Part shown: positions 36,081 to 46,233 of the stretch, in pieces
How positions within the stretch are numbered: the stretch's first letter is position 1
Layout of the letters: each line of letters begins with the position of its first letter
Assembly (NCBI RefSeq): GCF_000499845.2
Contig: NC_023755.2
Span: 5,896,847 to 5,960,846, forward strand
DNA from: Phaseolus vulgaris
Taxonomy: Eukaryota > Streptophyta > Magnoliopsida > Fabales > Fabaceae
DNA: 64,000 nt
Direction: 5' to 3'
Program-made: the position numbers and the translations under genes
The notes under the pieces: generated by a model
What the model was told of the DNA's origin: nothing
The model's input: the letters and a program-made list of their open reading frames with translations, nothing else
Database searches by the model: none

Positions 36081-36095
36081 AAAGGGGGAAAAAAA
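36081..36095 (+). other. Internal (upstream) polypurine tract
   Basis: AAAGGGGGAAAAAAA lies about 185 bp before the terminal tract. Extra polypurine tracts upstream of the 3' LTR are a reported Sirevirus trait; they may prime additional plus strands. Confidence 0.55.
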
Positions 36096-36270
36096 TAGCT
36101 CACCATGCTAGGTGAAGCTAGCTGAAACAGGGAGTTAATTCTGCACTTTAAAACCATGTCTTATGCTATGCAATACTGCTGTTTTTTTTCTGGTTTAAAA
36201 TCTGGTGCAGTGCAGGTACTTAAAGCAACAATGCTATGAGGTTAGCTATGGGGATTTGTCTCCATCAAAC

Positions 36271-36280
36271 AGGGGGAGAT
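36271..36280 (+). other. Terminal polypurine tract
   Basis: AGGGGGAGAT directly precedes the TG of the 3' LTR at 36281, the position required for plus-strand priming. Confidence 0.85.
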
Positions 36281-36867
36281 TGTTGAAGATGGTTGCTGCC
36301 CCTTCAAGATTGTGTTTGATGAAGACCTATATGTAGTGTTTGATGAAGTCTTATATGTACATTTCATGTGTATTTTTGCTTTGCTTTAAGTATGTCTTAG
36401 TTAGTGCTTAGAGGTTGTCTAAGAGTAGCTTTTTGCTGAGTAACTCACCTCATAACCACTGGCCATGTGTTAAGAACAAGCATAAGTTTTCTTAAACTGT
36501 TTTTCACATGTTTTACACAAAAACACGTTTACTGCATAAAAATAAATCTGTTCTTTTCTAAATAAACAGATTCATTTTTTTCACTGATGCCTTGGCTAAA
36601 GTCTTGTAAAAATTTGATTTTTTGCATCAGGTATTTTGACTAAGTCTTCTTCTTTTCAAAACGACTGAGTTTTAAATTGTTAAACTTTCTCTGTTTTCGT
36701 TTTGAAAAATAAATCTGTTCATCTGTAAATGAATAGATTCTTTTTGCCTCTGGTACCATGTCAAGCTTAAACGTTTTTCAGTTTTATCTCAGCACCAGAA
36801 TGGTTGACTAAGTCTCCTCACTTAACAAATTCTCTAACTGCTTTTGAAAATAAATCAGTTCATTTTA
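36281..36867 (+). repeat. 3' LTR of the Sirevirus-like element, truncated
   Basis: It matches the first 587 bp of the 5' LTR with five substitutions and one indel. Identity stops inside CATTTTA at 36867, where the 5' copy continues TAACAGC but this copy enters gypsy LTR sequence. About 1.2 kb of LTR, including promoter and R regions, is missing. Confidence 0.92.
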
Positions 36868-37069
36868 GCCCTTTCATTTCCATTTCCCGTAGAATCCTAA
36901 ATTTAACACAAATTTGGTAATAAATCTTTCTTCTTCATATTGTAAACATAAAACATGTAAAAAGGTTTAAATTCATAAATTAGGAGTTAAATTATAGTTA
37001 TTTTATCAAGAAATATCCATAAGTGCTTGTCTTTTAATATGAAATATTACTGAAATATGACACTTATCA
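36868..37069 (-). repeat. Ty3/gypsy 3' LTR fragment
   Basis: On the minus strand the LTR starts TGATAAGTGTCATATTTC at 37069 and is homologous to 21492 onward. It is cut at 36868 by the junction with the copia LTR. Its 5' neighbour on the minus strand is a polypurine tract, confirming that this is the 3' LTR of a minus-strand gypsy element. Confidence 0.75.
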
Positions 37070-37083
37070 ACTCCCCTTAACCT
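37070..37083 (-). other. Polypurine tract of the gypsy element
   Basis: On the minus strand GGTTAAGGGGAGTT ends immediately before the LTR's TGATAAGTG. The preceding phrase (TTAAGGACAAGCAAGATTC) is the typical lead-in to the tract in legume gypsy elements, as I recall it. Confidence 0.72.
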
Positions 37084-38180
37084 AGAATCTTGCTTGTCCT
37101 TAAGCAAAGTAAATTAATATAAATAAATCATATTTTAATTTAAATATCAAAACAACATTATTCACTAAATAACTAATTAAATTAGAACTTATGTTGCTTC
37201 CAACTTTAAATATAGCAAAATATAGATACAATCAACTTACAGGATCCAACTAAAACAATAAAATGACAATTCATCAAGGAATTTTTTCTCATATGCTCAG
37301 AGCTAAGTGTTTTTCTCTTTCACTGAATCTTAACAAATCATAGTTTCTTTTCATTTTACCTTCATATCACAATCATATTAGAAACATGAATCTTAAAGTC
37401 TTTTGTAGGGTTATAATGAGACTGGACTTCCAAAAAGTATTGGTTTTTTAGATAACAAAATGGACATTTTAAAGAAAAAAAAAACATACCTACAATCCAA
37501 TTATAGTACATATGTGTTATCTAATCGTCATTTTCTTTGACTTAACAATTTTCCTCATTTTACTTTATTCATGATTTCAACATGATTTTTTTTTTCAAAT
37601 AATAGGAATAAATTATTCCTATTTCCAACAATTGAATTATTTAAACTCTAAAGCAAGTAGCACCAACCATTCCTTTTTCTATATGTATTGCATCTATGTT
37701 TTCCTTCCTTAAACATGCTAATGGGTAGGAAAATATATCATCCAAGGTATAAGGTACAATAATAACAATAATTCTTAGCTCAAAAGGGTTATAAAAAATG
37801 AATTCTACTACATAAAGGTTGGTTATTTAGCCTGGGTTCCTAACTAACACATGCCTTAATCATCTTCATGCTCTTTTATGACGTAACATAAAATAAAAAT
37901 TAAACAACCACAACAGTCAATTCATCAGTAAATCACACTCAACCCGATCGGTCTTACTGTCTGACATGACCAACAACTTAAGCAAAATAGATCTTATTTA
38001 TGATTGGTTTGACCGGTTGGCAATTAAACTTAATTATATCTTGTCTTATCTTAAACTGGAATAAGAAAGAAACAACCGATATATTGATTGAAAAAAGAAG
38101 GTGGAGGCCACACCCCGGTTCTAGAGGAACAAAAAAGGAGGCCACATCCCGACCCTGGGGGAAAAAGCACTAGAGACTAA
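37084..38180 (-). other. Non-coding 3' internal region of the gypsy element
   Basis: No reading frame is recognised. AT-rich sequence of this kind lies between pol and the 3' LTR in Tat-type gypsy elements. Where it gives way to the Transposase_28 unit (about 37.9-38.1 kb) I could not fix. No pol domains were found. Confidence 0.4.
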
Positions 38181-38184
38181 ACTT

Positions 38185-40105
38185 AGCGGTCTTCGTCTTC
38201 GTCTTCATTCGCAACCCCCGACGTTAATGCCCGAAGCTCGACCAGTTCAGCAAAGGTCACCATCTGACCCTCATGAATGTCTTTGTTGATGTCAAAGTCA
38301 CCCTTGGCAGGTGGACCCCATACAGTAAGTGAGCCTGTCAGACGACCTGGTTGAAGGTCTTGCCCAACATCAGAACGATGTTCCCTTGCTGAGTAAGGAA
38401 CTCATCCTCCACTAACACCTTCTTGGCTTCCAAGGTCGAGTTCTCCAACCATAGTGCCTCCATGGCCTTCTCCAGGTCAGCCACTTTCTTTCTTTCGACT
38501 TCCTCCCGAACCATTGCCTTGGCGCACCGAGCATTACTCAATTCAAGTTCAGCCTCAGCTCGAACTACACTCGACTCATAAGCCAACACTGCTTCTAGAA
38601 ACGACTTCAAGGAAGTCATGGCTTCAACTAGCTCGTGCTCTAGCCTAGATATCTCGTCAACCTTTCGGTTGCGAGTATCAGCGGCTATCCGTGTCAGCAC
38701 AACTCCTCGACAGTGTAACTCTATGGAGGCAAAGAGGAGTTCATCTTCAAGAACTGAGGAGAGGAGATTCTCCTCGGTCGGCGTCAGCCCGATCCGGACG
38801 CCCCTCGAAAACTTGGAGTCTCCCCTAAGGAGTGCCAAAGGGTGATCGCCAACCGCTTCGGTTGGAGGGGCCCTTATCGACGAGGGGATCTCGAGCTGGA
38901 TAGGAGAAAGATGGGAGGGGTTGTCGTGGAGTGCCACTCGGTGACCAGGTGGTGGTGGCATTGTCCCTTCTCTTCCTTTTCTTCTCTTTAGGGGCAGTGG
39001 AGGGCCCGACCCCGGAAGTGGAAGGGTTGCCAACAACAACTGTCTTTAGGCTTCCTTTAGCCATGTCAGATGACTTATTACAAAAAATAGTTAAAATGTC
39101 AACTGCCTAAGGAGCCTATCTCACCATGTTATCTACAACAAAAAAGGATGCATTAGTTAACAGTGTATGTCGATCGAGGATTAAAGCGACAAATAAAAAG
39201 AGCATACCCTAGAAATCAGTCCACCTCTGGGATGAATTATACACAGACAGGATCTTTCAGGTAGGAAGCTTTCTCGGGAGGCTATCAAACAAAGCATAGA
39301 CCTCCCAATCCTCGGCACTGGCCTTGGTCCAATACAAGAGGAATTTGGATCGTCTAAGCTCGTAAAAAAATATCTCCCTACCCTTGGGCTCAATGAATAT
39401 TTTGAAGAATTTTCCCTTGAAATTTTTGTATGTGGAGGTGAAAGGGGCGAAGAGTATGTTACCCCACCGGCTGATAAGGGACAACCAGCTAAACGACTCA
39501 GTCGGGTGAGACGTATAGTAATGGAGAAATGTGGAAGAAGTTGGACGATGATAGAGCATATCACACATGTGCCGAAAGGCTTGGAGGGAGGCCCATGTGT
39601 TTGGGTGGAGTTGTGAAGGAGCAACGTTAAGTGCTCGAAGGGCACCCATTGTTAAGTCATCAAAAGTCAGGGCGACATGAAGGTCTGAAAAAAGACAAGA
39701 GTAAACGAAGAAAAAAGGACCATTCGAGGATGCCTGACCCATACAAATGGTGTTGATTGGACGACAGTAATCAATGGCCAAGATGTTGTCAGCACCATAT
39801 GGCTTTAATAGATTATGGTTATCCATAAAGGAGTCAATGGAAGACGAGTCCCTATAGACAAAGATAATCTCGATCACATTGGGATCAACCCAATCAAGTC
39901 TCGAACAATGGGATGACTCTTTGACAGGTTCTGCTCGGTCGGCAGCATCCTCCGGATTGTTGACCCTTACATAGGTCTCCACAGGGGGCAATGTATGAAT
40001 TGCCCCAACCAACAAAAGCTCGATCATGGAAGAGTCAGAAGAAGAAAAAGAAGACGGGGAATGATGGAAGAGACCCAAGGACAAGCCCAAGTGCAAGCCC
40101 AACAA
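38185..40105 (-). pseudogene. Transposase_28 'putative gypsy type transposon' protein, broken
   Basis: Minus strand, two blocks. Block one (40105-39257) runs from a serine stretch and LLLVGAIHTLPPVETYVR through LTFDDLTMGALRALNVAPSQ, WASLQAFRHMCDML, SWLSLISRWGNILFAPF and YKNFKGKFFKIFIEP to FDSLPRKLPT. This is the conserved domain Pfam calls Transposase_28. It then meets TGA, and after KILSVYNSSQRWTDF a TAG. An apparent intron (GGTATGC near 39208 to TTGTTGTAG near 39138) leads to block two, MAKGSLKTVVV (39064) onward. Block two needs a frame change near 38960 and ends in a charged coiled-coil (38890-38340), then TGA and a further shift before ALTSGVANEDEDEDR near 38190. Molecular function is not established for the family. 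Several lesions make this copy inactive. Confidence 0.72.
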
Positions 40106-40745
40106 AGAGAAGATCCAGGCCTACCACTAGAGCCATGATCAAGAAGAATCAAGAAGATTGGAATACTGCTACTGATGACAGGGAAACCTTCTTGTACATG
40201 TTTAAAATGCCATAACTCTAATGTATAGTAGAATTTATTTTCGTGTTAAAATTATATTAGGAATTTTACTTGTAATTTTTCTTAGAGATAATTTTGGCAC
40301 CTAATTACCAACCTAGGTTAAATTAGGGTTTCTAAAACACCTAATTTAATTTAGGCCGGTCATGAGAAGGCTCATGGAGGAGGGAATAAAAAACGCTAAT
40401 CACACCTCCCATGTGCTTCTCTTTTAGGCGCCAATTTCAAAAGCTTTTCATTTGAATTTAACTTTCATTTCATTTGTATTTGACTCTTCAAATTCCAGTC
40501 CTCCATTGCTATAAAAGTAGGTGTTTGGCTCATGAAATGGCAAGATTATTCTAGAGCAAATTGCTGCCAAAATTTTGCCAATTTTGCTCCTTGTCACCTA
40601 CCTCTCTAGGATAGACATTTTAATCTTCATTCTTCACCTTGTCAAGTGAGATGGCCTCACCACTCACTCTCCACACCTAACATGCACCTTCAAGGAGTCC
40701 ACAACTCTACGTGAGTTCCTTGCTCATTCTCATCCATTGAAGCTT
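40060..40745 (+). mobile_element. Opposite-strand gypsy fragment: pol C-terminus plus LTR
   Basis: Plus strand. 40066-40215 encodes SPTKRRSRPTTRAMIKKNQ and ends ETFLYMFKMP*, the usual C-terminus of a gypsy polyprotein (GPxTRxRxKK-type). LTR-like sequence follows with a promoter CTATAAAAGTAGGTG near 40509. It separates two serine/GAA-rich segments of the minus-strand Transposase_28 unit, so it appears inserted there. Edges are blurred by the low-complexity GAAGAA sequence on both sides. Confidence 0.5.
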
Positions 40746-41580
40746 TTGCCACTCCTCCAAGAAATTGCAATTCGGATGAAGGCACAACTCCATCAGGGAG
40801 GACGAAGAAGAAGATGAAGAAGACGAAGAGCCAAAGGAAGACATAACTAACCTTTCAGAATGAAGGGAAAACACCTCGCCAATATGTCTCGGTTTCAGGT
40901 GTCGGAGCAAGAGAGCATTGAGGCGGAACAGTGGGGACCACTATTTATAACCTTTGAAGAGATCGAAAGACAAAATGTCACTATAATCTCAACCGTTGGA
41001 TCTCCCTCGATCCAATTGTCCACAATGAATGGTGCCAAAAAACCTAAATCATCATTACGGGTCACGTCACGCGTTCGGCGCCGCCAATGTCACGTCTCAC
41101 CTCAGGAAGATCAACCGTCACAACGACCCCAGATAACGACTCTTCGGATTTACCATCCTCGAGCCTGAGGACAAGTGTACCGGTACGGTCAACACGATCG
41201 AGACCTTGACTCGACATCCGGTCAAGACCGACCAACATGACCAACAACAAGGTTGTTTAATGATCCATCGTTTGTTAATCTCCTTTCATTAGACCCATTA
41301 ACCACAATGGACCCACAATAATTGAATAAATTAGCACGGATCCCAAAGGATCTGGGACGCAATGATCTAATCTTAAATATTGAGTGTCGAGTACTGAAGT
41401 CTGACTTGAGCATCGAAGTACCTTTTGCAGGTACCATTCGAATCCGGAGCTAGTGAGGAGGAGGAGTGGTAGAGCAAGTGTAATAGTTTAGCCGAGAAAA
41501 GAGAGTGAGGTGCAGATCGACCGACCGAGAAGTAGTTCAAATTGTTCTCTTAATCCCAACTCCGTTCGAAAACACCAACA
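40746..41580 (-). repeat. LTR and leader of the Transposase_28 element
   Basis: On the minus strand it starts TGTTGGTGTTTTCGAACGG at 41580. A promoter GGTTATAAATAGTGG lies near 40958. Following this is a leader with an ATG near 40853 opening a polyserine run (MSSFGSSSS). This looks like the true 5' end of the Transposase_28 unit, displaced from the rest by the gypsy fragment at 40060-40745. The LTR's 3' end is probably near 40887 (GAGACA before TATTGGCGAGG, a possible primer site). I found no matching 3' LTR. This stretch is GC-richer than its surroundings. Confidence 0.5.
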
Positions 41581-41777
41581 ATATTATTATTGTAATAACT
41601 TTAAAAAAAATACTATTTTAACACCACACATTTTTTATAAATTACTTATGTATTACAATTGTATTTTCTAATAAAATATCGTTTTGTAATAAAATAATAT
41701 TCATTCAGTTGTGAGGTGTGAAAGAGAAATTGTGAACATATAATAACTTATTTTTTTTATATTATTTAATTACAATT

Positions 41778-41820
<43 letters not shown>

Positions 41821-43240
41821 CCATTACATCCAAAATTATATACAACTTAGAGTGTTAACATATAGTTTTTCCGTTTTTAAATAAAGTGAACCTAAAAAAA
41901 AAATAAAAAATCCACGTATACGGTTGTAAACGGGATGTAGTGCTATATAGTTATTTAATAAACCGTTCAACTATAGTTAATAATGTTTAAAACTATTATT
42001 TTAGATGTTTTTAACAATTTTATACCACCTAATGATCTGTTAAATATTAAAATACTTTCATTTTAATTTTTAATGATGAATAGTTACAGTATAACGTAAT
42101 GTAGTTTTTCCCCTTCATTTATTTTCATTAAATTTTTTAATAACAATTTATATTAAAAATATATTATATCAACGAGAGATAATAATTTATATTTAAAATT
42201 AATTAACATAATATCAATTAACATTTTATAAACACTTTTAATTTATTTTTAATATTCATATTATTTTAAAAAATAAATCTTAACATAAAAAATTATTTAT
42301 TTATTTAATGTTTTAAAATTTTGTGAAAAAAAAAATCAAATTAAAATTCAATTCTTACAAAACCAAATTCCAATTCTTTGTCCTGTGGATACCATTGTCA
42401 AAATGGTAGATGGAATTCAATTTCCCAGAAATCATTTATAAATGTGAATAGTGGACGACTCTATTTGGTTAATAATGTTGGAAAAGATTTATAGGAGATT
42501 TCTTCCAATGCTTAAAACGATAACTTTGACTTTTCTTTTCTTGTGTCTTATCTTATTCAATGAAACTTGTATTCTGAATTATGTAGGTATTTCTTTTTCG
42601 AAAAAATATTTTAAATTTTAAAATTTGAATGACAAAATTATATTTATATTAGTATGGAATGTATAATACATTTCAAACTTTAAAATTTTAAAATATTTTT
42701 AAAACTATAAAATTTATAATATATTTTTTAGGTTTAGAATGTGATATTATATATCGATTAGAAAAATCTATAATGTAGATATTATATATAAATAATATTT
42801 TATAATATATAATTAAGAATAAATTTAAATTTAATTATATTTAAAATTTACTCTTTAATATATAAGTTAGTTATCAGGTTTTAAGGTAAAAGATTGTGTT
42901 AAAAGTTTTAAATCAATTAAAAATAAAAACTACATATAATTAGTAAAATTTCATCTTATAAATCGATTTTGTAATGTTGAATTAAATTTAATTTTTTTAA
43001 ATATAATTTGAAAATTAAAAAGAAAAAACTTGCACTTGGAGTATAATACTGAAATTAAAAGATTTATGAAGGTGGAGTTGTGAGATTTATGTGTAATTTC
43101 CTTCTAAATAAATTTAATTGGGTAATTTTGAAGTTATGTAATTTCTTTTTGGCAAAGATATATTTTTTACAAAATTCAGGAAATGGATATAATAATAAAG
43201 CTAAAAGATAAAATAAGTTCACTCCTTCCCACTCATTTGT
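41581..43240. other. AT-rich spacer with (AT)n tract
   Basis: No gene is seen. A pure (AT)n microsatellite occupies about 41784-41816. The remainder is AT-rich, with TTAAAATTT-type phrases. Confidence 0.5.
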
Positions 43241-43383
43241 CATTCCCACTATGGGGGCGTGTTCCCATAAAACCCTTTACTTTTTCCGGTATTCCCAAAC
43301 CACCCCTGACGCGCATGCGCTGTCGACACCAGGAAACGTCGCAGTCGTTCTCACAAACGGTGTGACAGCCATTACTTTTCCGC

Positions 43384-43441
43384 CACGTGTCTCTCAACAC
43401 TCCCCTTCGAATGTCAGAACTTTCGTCCCTCGACACGTGTC
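43384..43441 (+). promoter_or_regulatory. Pair of G-box/ABRE elements upstream of NF-YC
   Basis: CCACGTGTC at 43383 and GACACGTGTC at 43432 each contain CACGTG (43384-43389 and 43434-43439), exactly 50 bp apart. The second is a 10-bp palindrome. G-boxes bind bZIP and bHLH factors and act in ABA and light responses. Position just upstream of the NF-YC leader suggests a role in its promoter; this is inferred. Confidence 0.65.
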
Positions 43442-45074
43442 GATATCAGATTGATGCTCCTACAAGCGCACTTTCTCTCTCTAGAACCTCCACACACAAA
43501 CTTCGATTTCGAACGTTTACACTCTTCAACTACACTGTCTTGTCTTTCTCCTTATATTCAAAACCAAACTTCACTCTTCTCTCTTTACCCTTTCTTACTC
43601 TCTCGCTTAGGGTTTTCTCCACCATTGACCCCACCGTCCAAACCAAACCCTCGCCCAATTTTTATGGGTAATTTTCTCCCGCGATTCCCCTTCTTTTCCT
43701 TGTCTGCTTTTCGTCAAACTCTGAGAAAGTGAAAATTCATTCATTTTTCTGTTTTTCTTTTTCTCATTTCTGTTTGTTATTAAGTGTCAATTTTGTGTCT
43801 CGGGCGTTTCAAATTATTATTTTGATTATCTGGGTTTGTTTGGATCGTTATGGAGCTGAGTTTAACATTGTGTTGACTTTCATAGTTTTGTTTGAAAAAA
43901 AATTGTTTTCGATGAGTTTTTGTCTTCATTTTTAGAAGTACAAGAATTTCAGGGTCTGAGCTTTGTTGGGAATCAACGATTATTACGATTACATTCTCTG
44001 CATGCATTAGAGGGTTTATTGTCTTGCATGAATTAAAATTTGTGTTTTATTGGAGGAAAGGAAATGAGGAAACTTGTTTGATTTCAGTTTTGGATTGTTT
44101 ATAGCAATTTGTTTTGAAAACCTGCTAGATAAGGGGTATAAAATACTTCGGGGAGGTTTTGATGGTTTTACAACAGAGCTGGCTTTTACATCCTGCTTTT
44201 CGTTTCACTTTCAGTTTGTAGTATTGACCTATTATGTCTTCGGTCTTGAAGTGTTCAATTTCTGTTCCTGTTGTTTTCGGACTTGGATTCTGTCGAAGAC
44301 AATTTGTACTTGTTTGGTTTGCTCTTTCATAGGTCCATCAATGTTAGCTTTGTTGATTGATAACAAATGGTGTAGGTATTTATTATTAATAGGCCTTCTA
44401 AGGTTGGATACTTGGATCTTTTCGTGAAGCACTCATTTTTCTTTTTGTTGTGGGTTATGAATGCCATGCTTTTAATCCTTTGTATAGCTTGCTAAATGTT
44501 AAAGGTATAGTATTAGATTTTTGGCCTAAGATTCAACTTACCTGCTAAGTTATAGGAACCTGTAGGCATGTTGTTTATTTGTAGTATTGTGGTTGTTTCA
44601 TAAATTATGTGTTTAACAAGTACCTATGTTCTTCATGTAAATATGATTGAATTGTTTACAAACCTGATGATAGAGGTAAACCTGCTAATTATGATATGCC
44701 TCTATGTTGATCTCCATATTTTTATACTAGACATGTGTCGTGCTACAACTTAGTGTTTGAACAATTTGTTTTTATTAACCATCAGTAGTCAATGATTTAA
44801 ATAAAAAAATTCCGACTTTGTACTGCTCTTCTGTTTTCACTTAATACTGGTATGGTTTTGTGTAACTCTGTGTAATATTGAATCAATAAAGGTTTGATCT
44901 CAGACTATTTTTTGCATTCTAAAATAATCTACTGTTTTAATGATTAGTTAGACCTCTGTATAAATCCTGTATCCTTGCAATTTAATATCATATGATGAGG
45001 TTTTCTGTTTTATTTTTATTATAGAACTATAGAGGGGGTTGTTTGAAGGTAAAATCTTAAAGCAGCAAATCATC
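43442..45074 (+). other. NF-YC 5' UTR with a long leader intron
   Basis: A CT-rich leader with CTTAGGGTTTTC near 43608 ends at a donor TTATGG|GTAATT (43667/43668). An acceptor TTTATTATAG ends at 45024, giving a 5' UTR intron of about 1357 bp. Exon 2 then has 50 bases before the ATG. Long T-rich leader introns are common in plant NF-YC genes and often enhance expression. The transcription start is not fixed. Small open frames in the intron have no domain support. Confidence 0.6.
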
Positions 45075-45881
45075 ATGGATAAATCAGAAGTGACTCCACA
45101 GCGGCAGCAGCAACAACAGCAGCAGCATGTGATGGGAGTTGCTGCAGGTGCTAGCCAAATGGCCTATTCTCACTACCAGACTGCTCCCATGGTGGCTGCC
45201 GGCACACCTGCTGTAGCTGTGCCTTCTCAAACACAGGCTCCTGGTGCCTTCTCTAGTTCTGCTCACCAACTTGCTTACCAGCAAGCACAGCATTTTCACC
45301 ATCAACAGCAGCAGCACCAACAACAGCAGCTGCAAATGTTCTGGTCAGATCAAATGCAAGAAATCGAGCAAACAATTGACTTTAAAAACCACAGTCTCCC
45401 TCTTGCTCGAATAAAAAAGATAATGAAAGCTGATGAAGATGTCCGAATGATTTCAGCAGAAGCTCCAGTCATATTTGCAAAAGCATGTGAAATGTTCATA
45501 CTAGAGTTGACATTACGTTCTTGGATTCACACAGAAGAGAACAAGAGGAGAACCTTACAGAAGAATGATATAGCAGCTGCTATTTCAAGAAATGATGTTT
45601 TTGATTTCTTGGTTGATATTATTCCAAGAGATGAATTGAAAGAGGAAGGACTTGGAATAACCAAGGCTACTATTCCATTAGTGGGTTCACCTGCTGATAT
45701 TCCCTATTACTATGTCCCTCCACAGCATCCTGTGGGACCTCCTGGGATGATCATGGGGAAGCCAGTTGATCAAGCAGCACTATATTCTACACAGCAGCCT
45801 CGACCTCCCATGGCTTTCATGCCATGGCCCCATACACAACCCCAGCCACAGCATTCACCCCAACAACAAACAGATTCATGA
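45075..45881 (+). CDS. NF-YC: NF-Y transcription factor subunit C (NF-YC1/4/9 type)
   Basis: One exon, 268 residues from MDKSEVTPQ; this ATG is preferred because the frame upstream has none and it is the first after the leader acceptor. Residues 1-87 are Q/H-rich. Residues about 107-185 form the histone-fold domain: [58 protein letters not shown] and [14 protein letters not shown]. The FW near residue 89 opens the conserved core. The C-terminus is P/Q-rich. NF-YC pairs with NF-YB; the dimer imports to the nucleus and joins NF-YA at CCAAT boxes, or CONSTANS-type proteins in flowering control. Variation noted: ISRND rather than the usual ISRTD before the last helix. No lesion is seen. Confidence 0.95.
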   Translation: MDKSEVTPQRQQQQQQQHVMGVAAGASQMAYSHYQTAPMVAAGTPAVAVPSQTQAPGAFSSSAHQLAYQQAQHFHHQQQQHQQQQLQMFWSDQMQEIEQTIDFKNHSLPLARIKKIMKADEDVRMISAEAPVIFAKACEMFILELTLRSWIHTEENKRRTLQKNDIAAAISRNDVFDFLVDIIPRDELKEEGLGITKATIPLVGSPADIPYYYVPPQHPVGPPGMIMGKPVDQAALYSTQQPRPPMAFMPWPHTQPQPQHSPQQQTDS

Positions 45882-46180
45882 TTATTATGTGCAATTCAAT
45901 TAGGTTTGGAAAGTACCATGCATCTTTTGATTACAAATTTACTTAATGCCTTTCAGCACTACTTTAGTGTTATGCATTTAAGAAGGCAACAGATTGTTTG
46001 AGGATTTTTGCACTCATTTGTGATTGTATGAGATCTCTTCATGATTGGTGTGATGGTTGATTTAGTTTTAGGGAGTCAAATGTTAAAAATAGTTTGTTTG
46101 TACCTGAATCTGTTGAATTGAAGTGAGTCTCTACTCTTGACCCAAATCCATTTCTTTTCTCTGTAAGAAGAAAATGGGAA
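45882..46180 (+). other. Presumed 3' UTR of NF-YC
   Basis: Follows the TGA at 45879-45881. It is T-rich with no canonical AATAAA that I can place confidently. Transcript end is unknown. Confidence 0.4.

Positions 46181-46185
<5 letters not shown>

Positions 46186-46233
<48 letters not shown>
46186..46233. repeat. Compound (AT)n(GT)n microsatellite
   Basis: About 30 bp of AT units pass directly into about 18 bp of GT units. Confidence 0.95.

Larger units (their letters stand above)
27739..36867 (+). mobile_element. Sirevirus-like Ty1/copia retrotransposon, nearly complete
   Basis: A 5' LTR (27739-29534), tRNA-Met primer site, gag, pol, a third ORF, two polypurine tracts and the first 587 bp of a 3' LTR are present in order. 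Domain order protease-integrase-reverse transcriptase-RNase H marks Ty1/copia. The 1.8-kb LTR, long gag with two zinc knuckles and an ORF after pol point to the Sirevirus (SIRE1/Maximus) lineage. Paired LTR segments differ by five substitutions and one single-base indel over 587 bp, about 0.9%, so insertion was recent. The 5' end sits in a gypsy gag remnant. The 3' LTR stops abruptly against a gypsy LTR at 36868, so no target duplication can be checked. Confidence 0.92.

Noticed and set aside
40860..41168. 102-codon plus-strand open frame
   Set aside because: It lies opposite the promoter and U3 of the minus-strand LTR and has no domain match that I recognise.
44074..44427. 117-codon plus-strand open frame in the NF-YC leader intron
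   Set aside because: It lies wholly within the 5' UTR intron bounded by good splice signals. It is rich in F, L and C from T-rich intron sequence.
45084..45335. 83-codon minus-strand open frame opposite NF-YC
   Set aside because: Leucine-rich shadow of the CAG/CAA glutamine codons on the coding strand.
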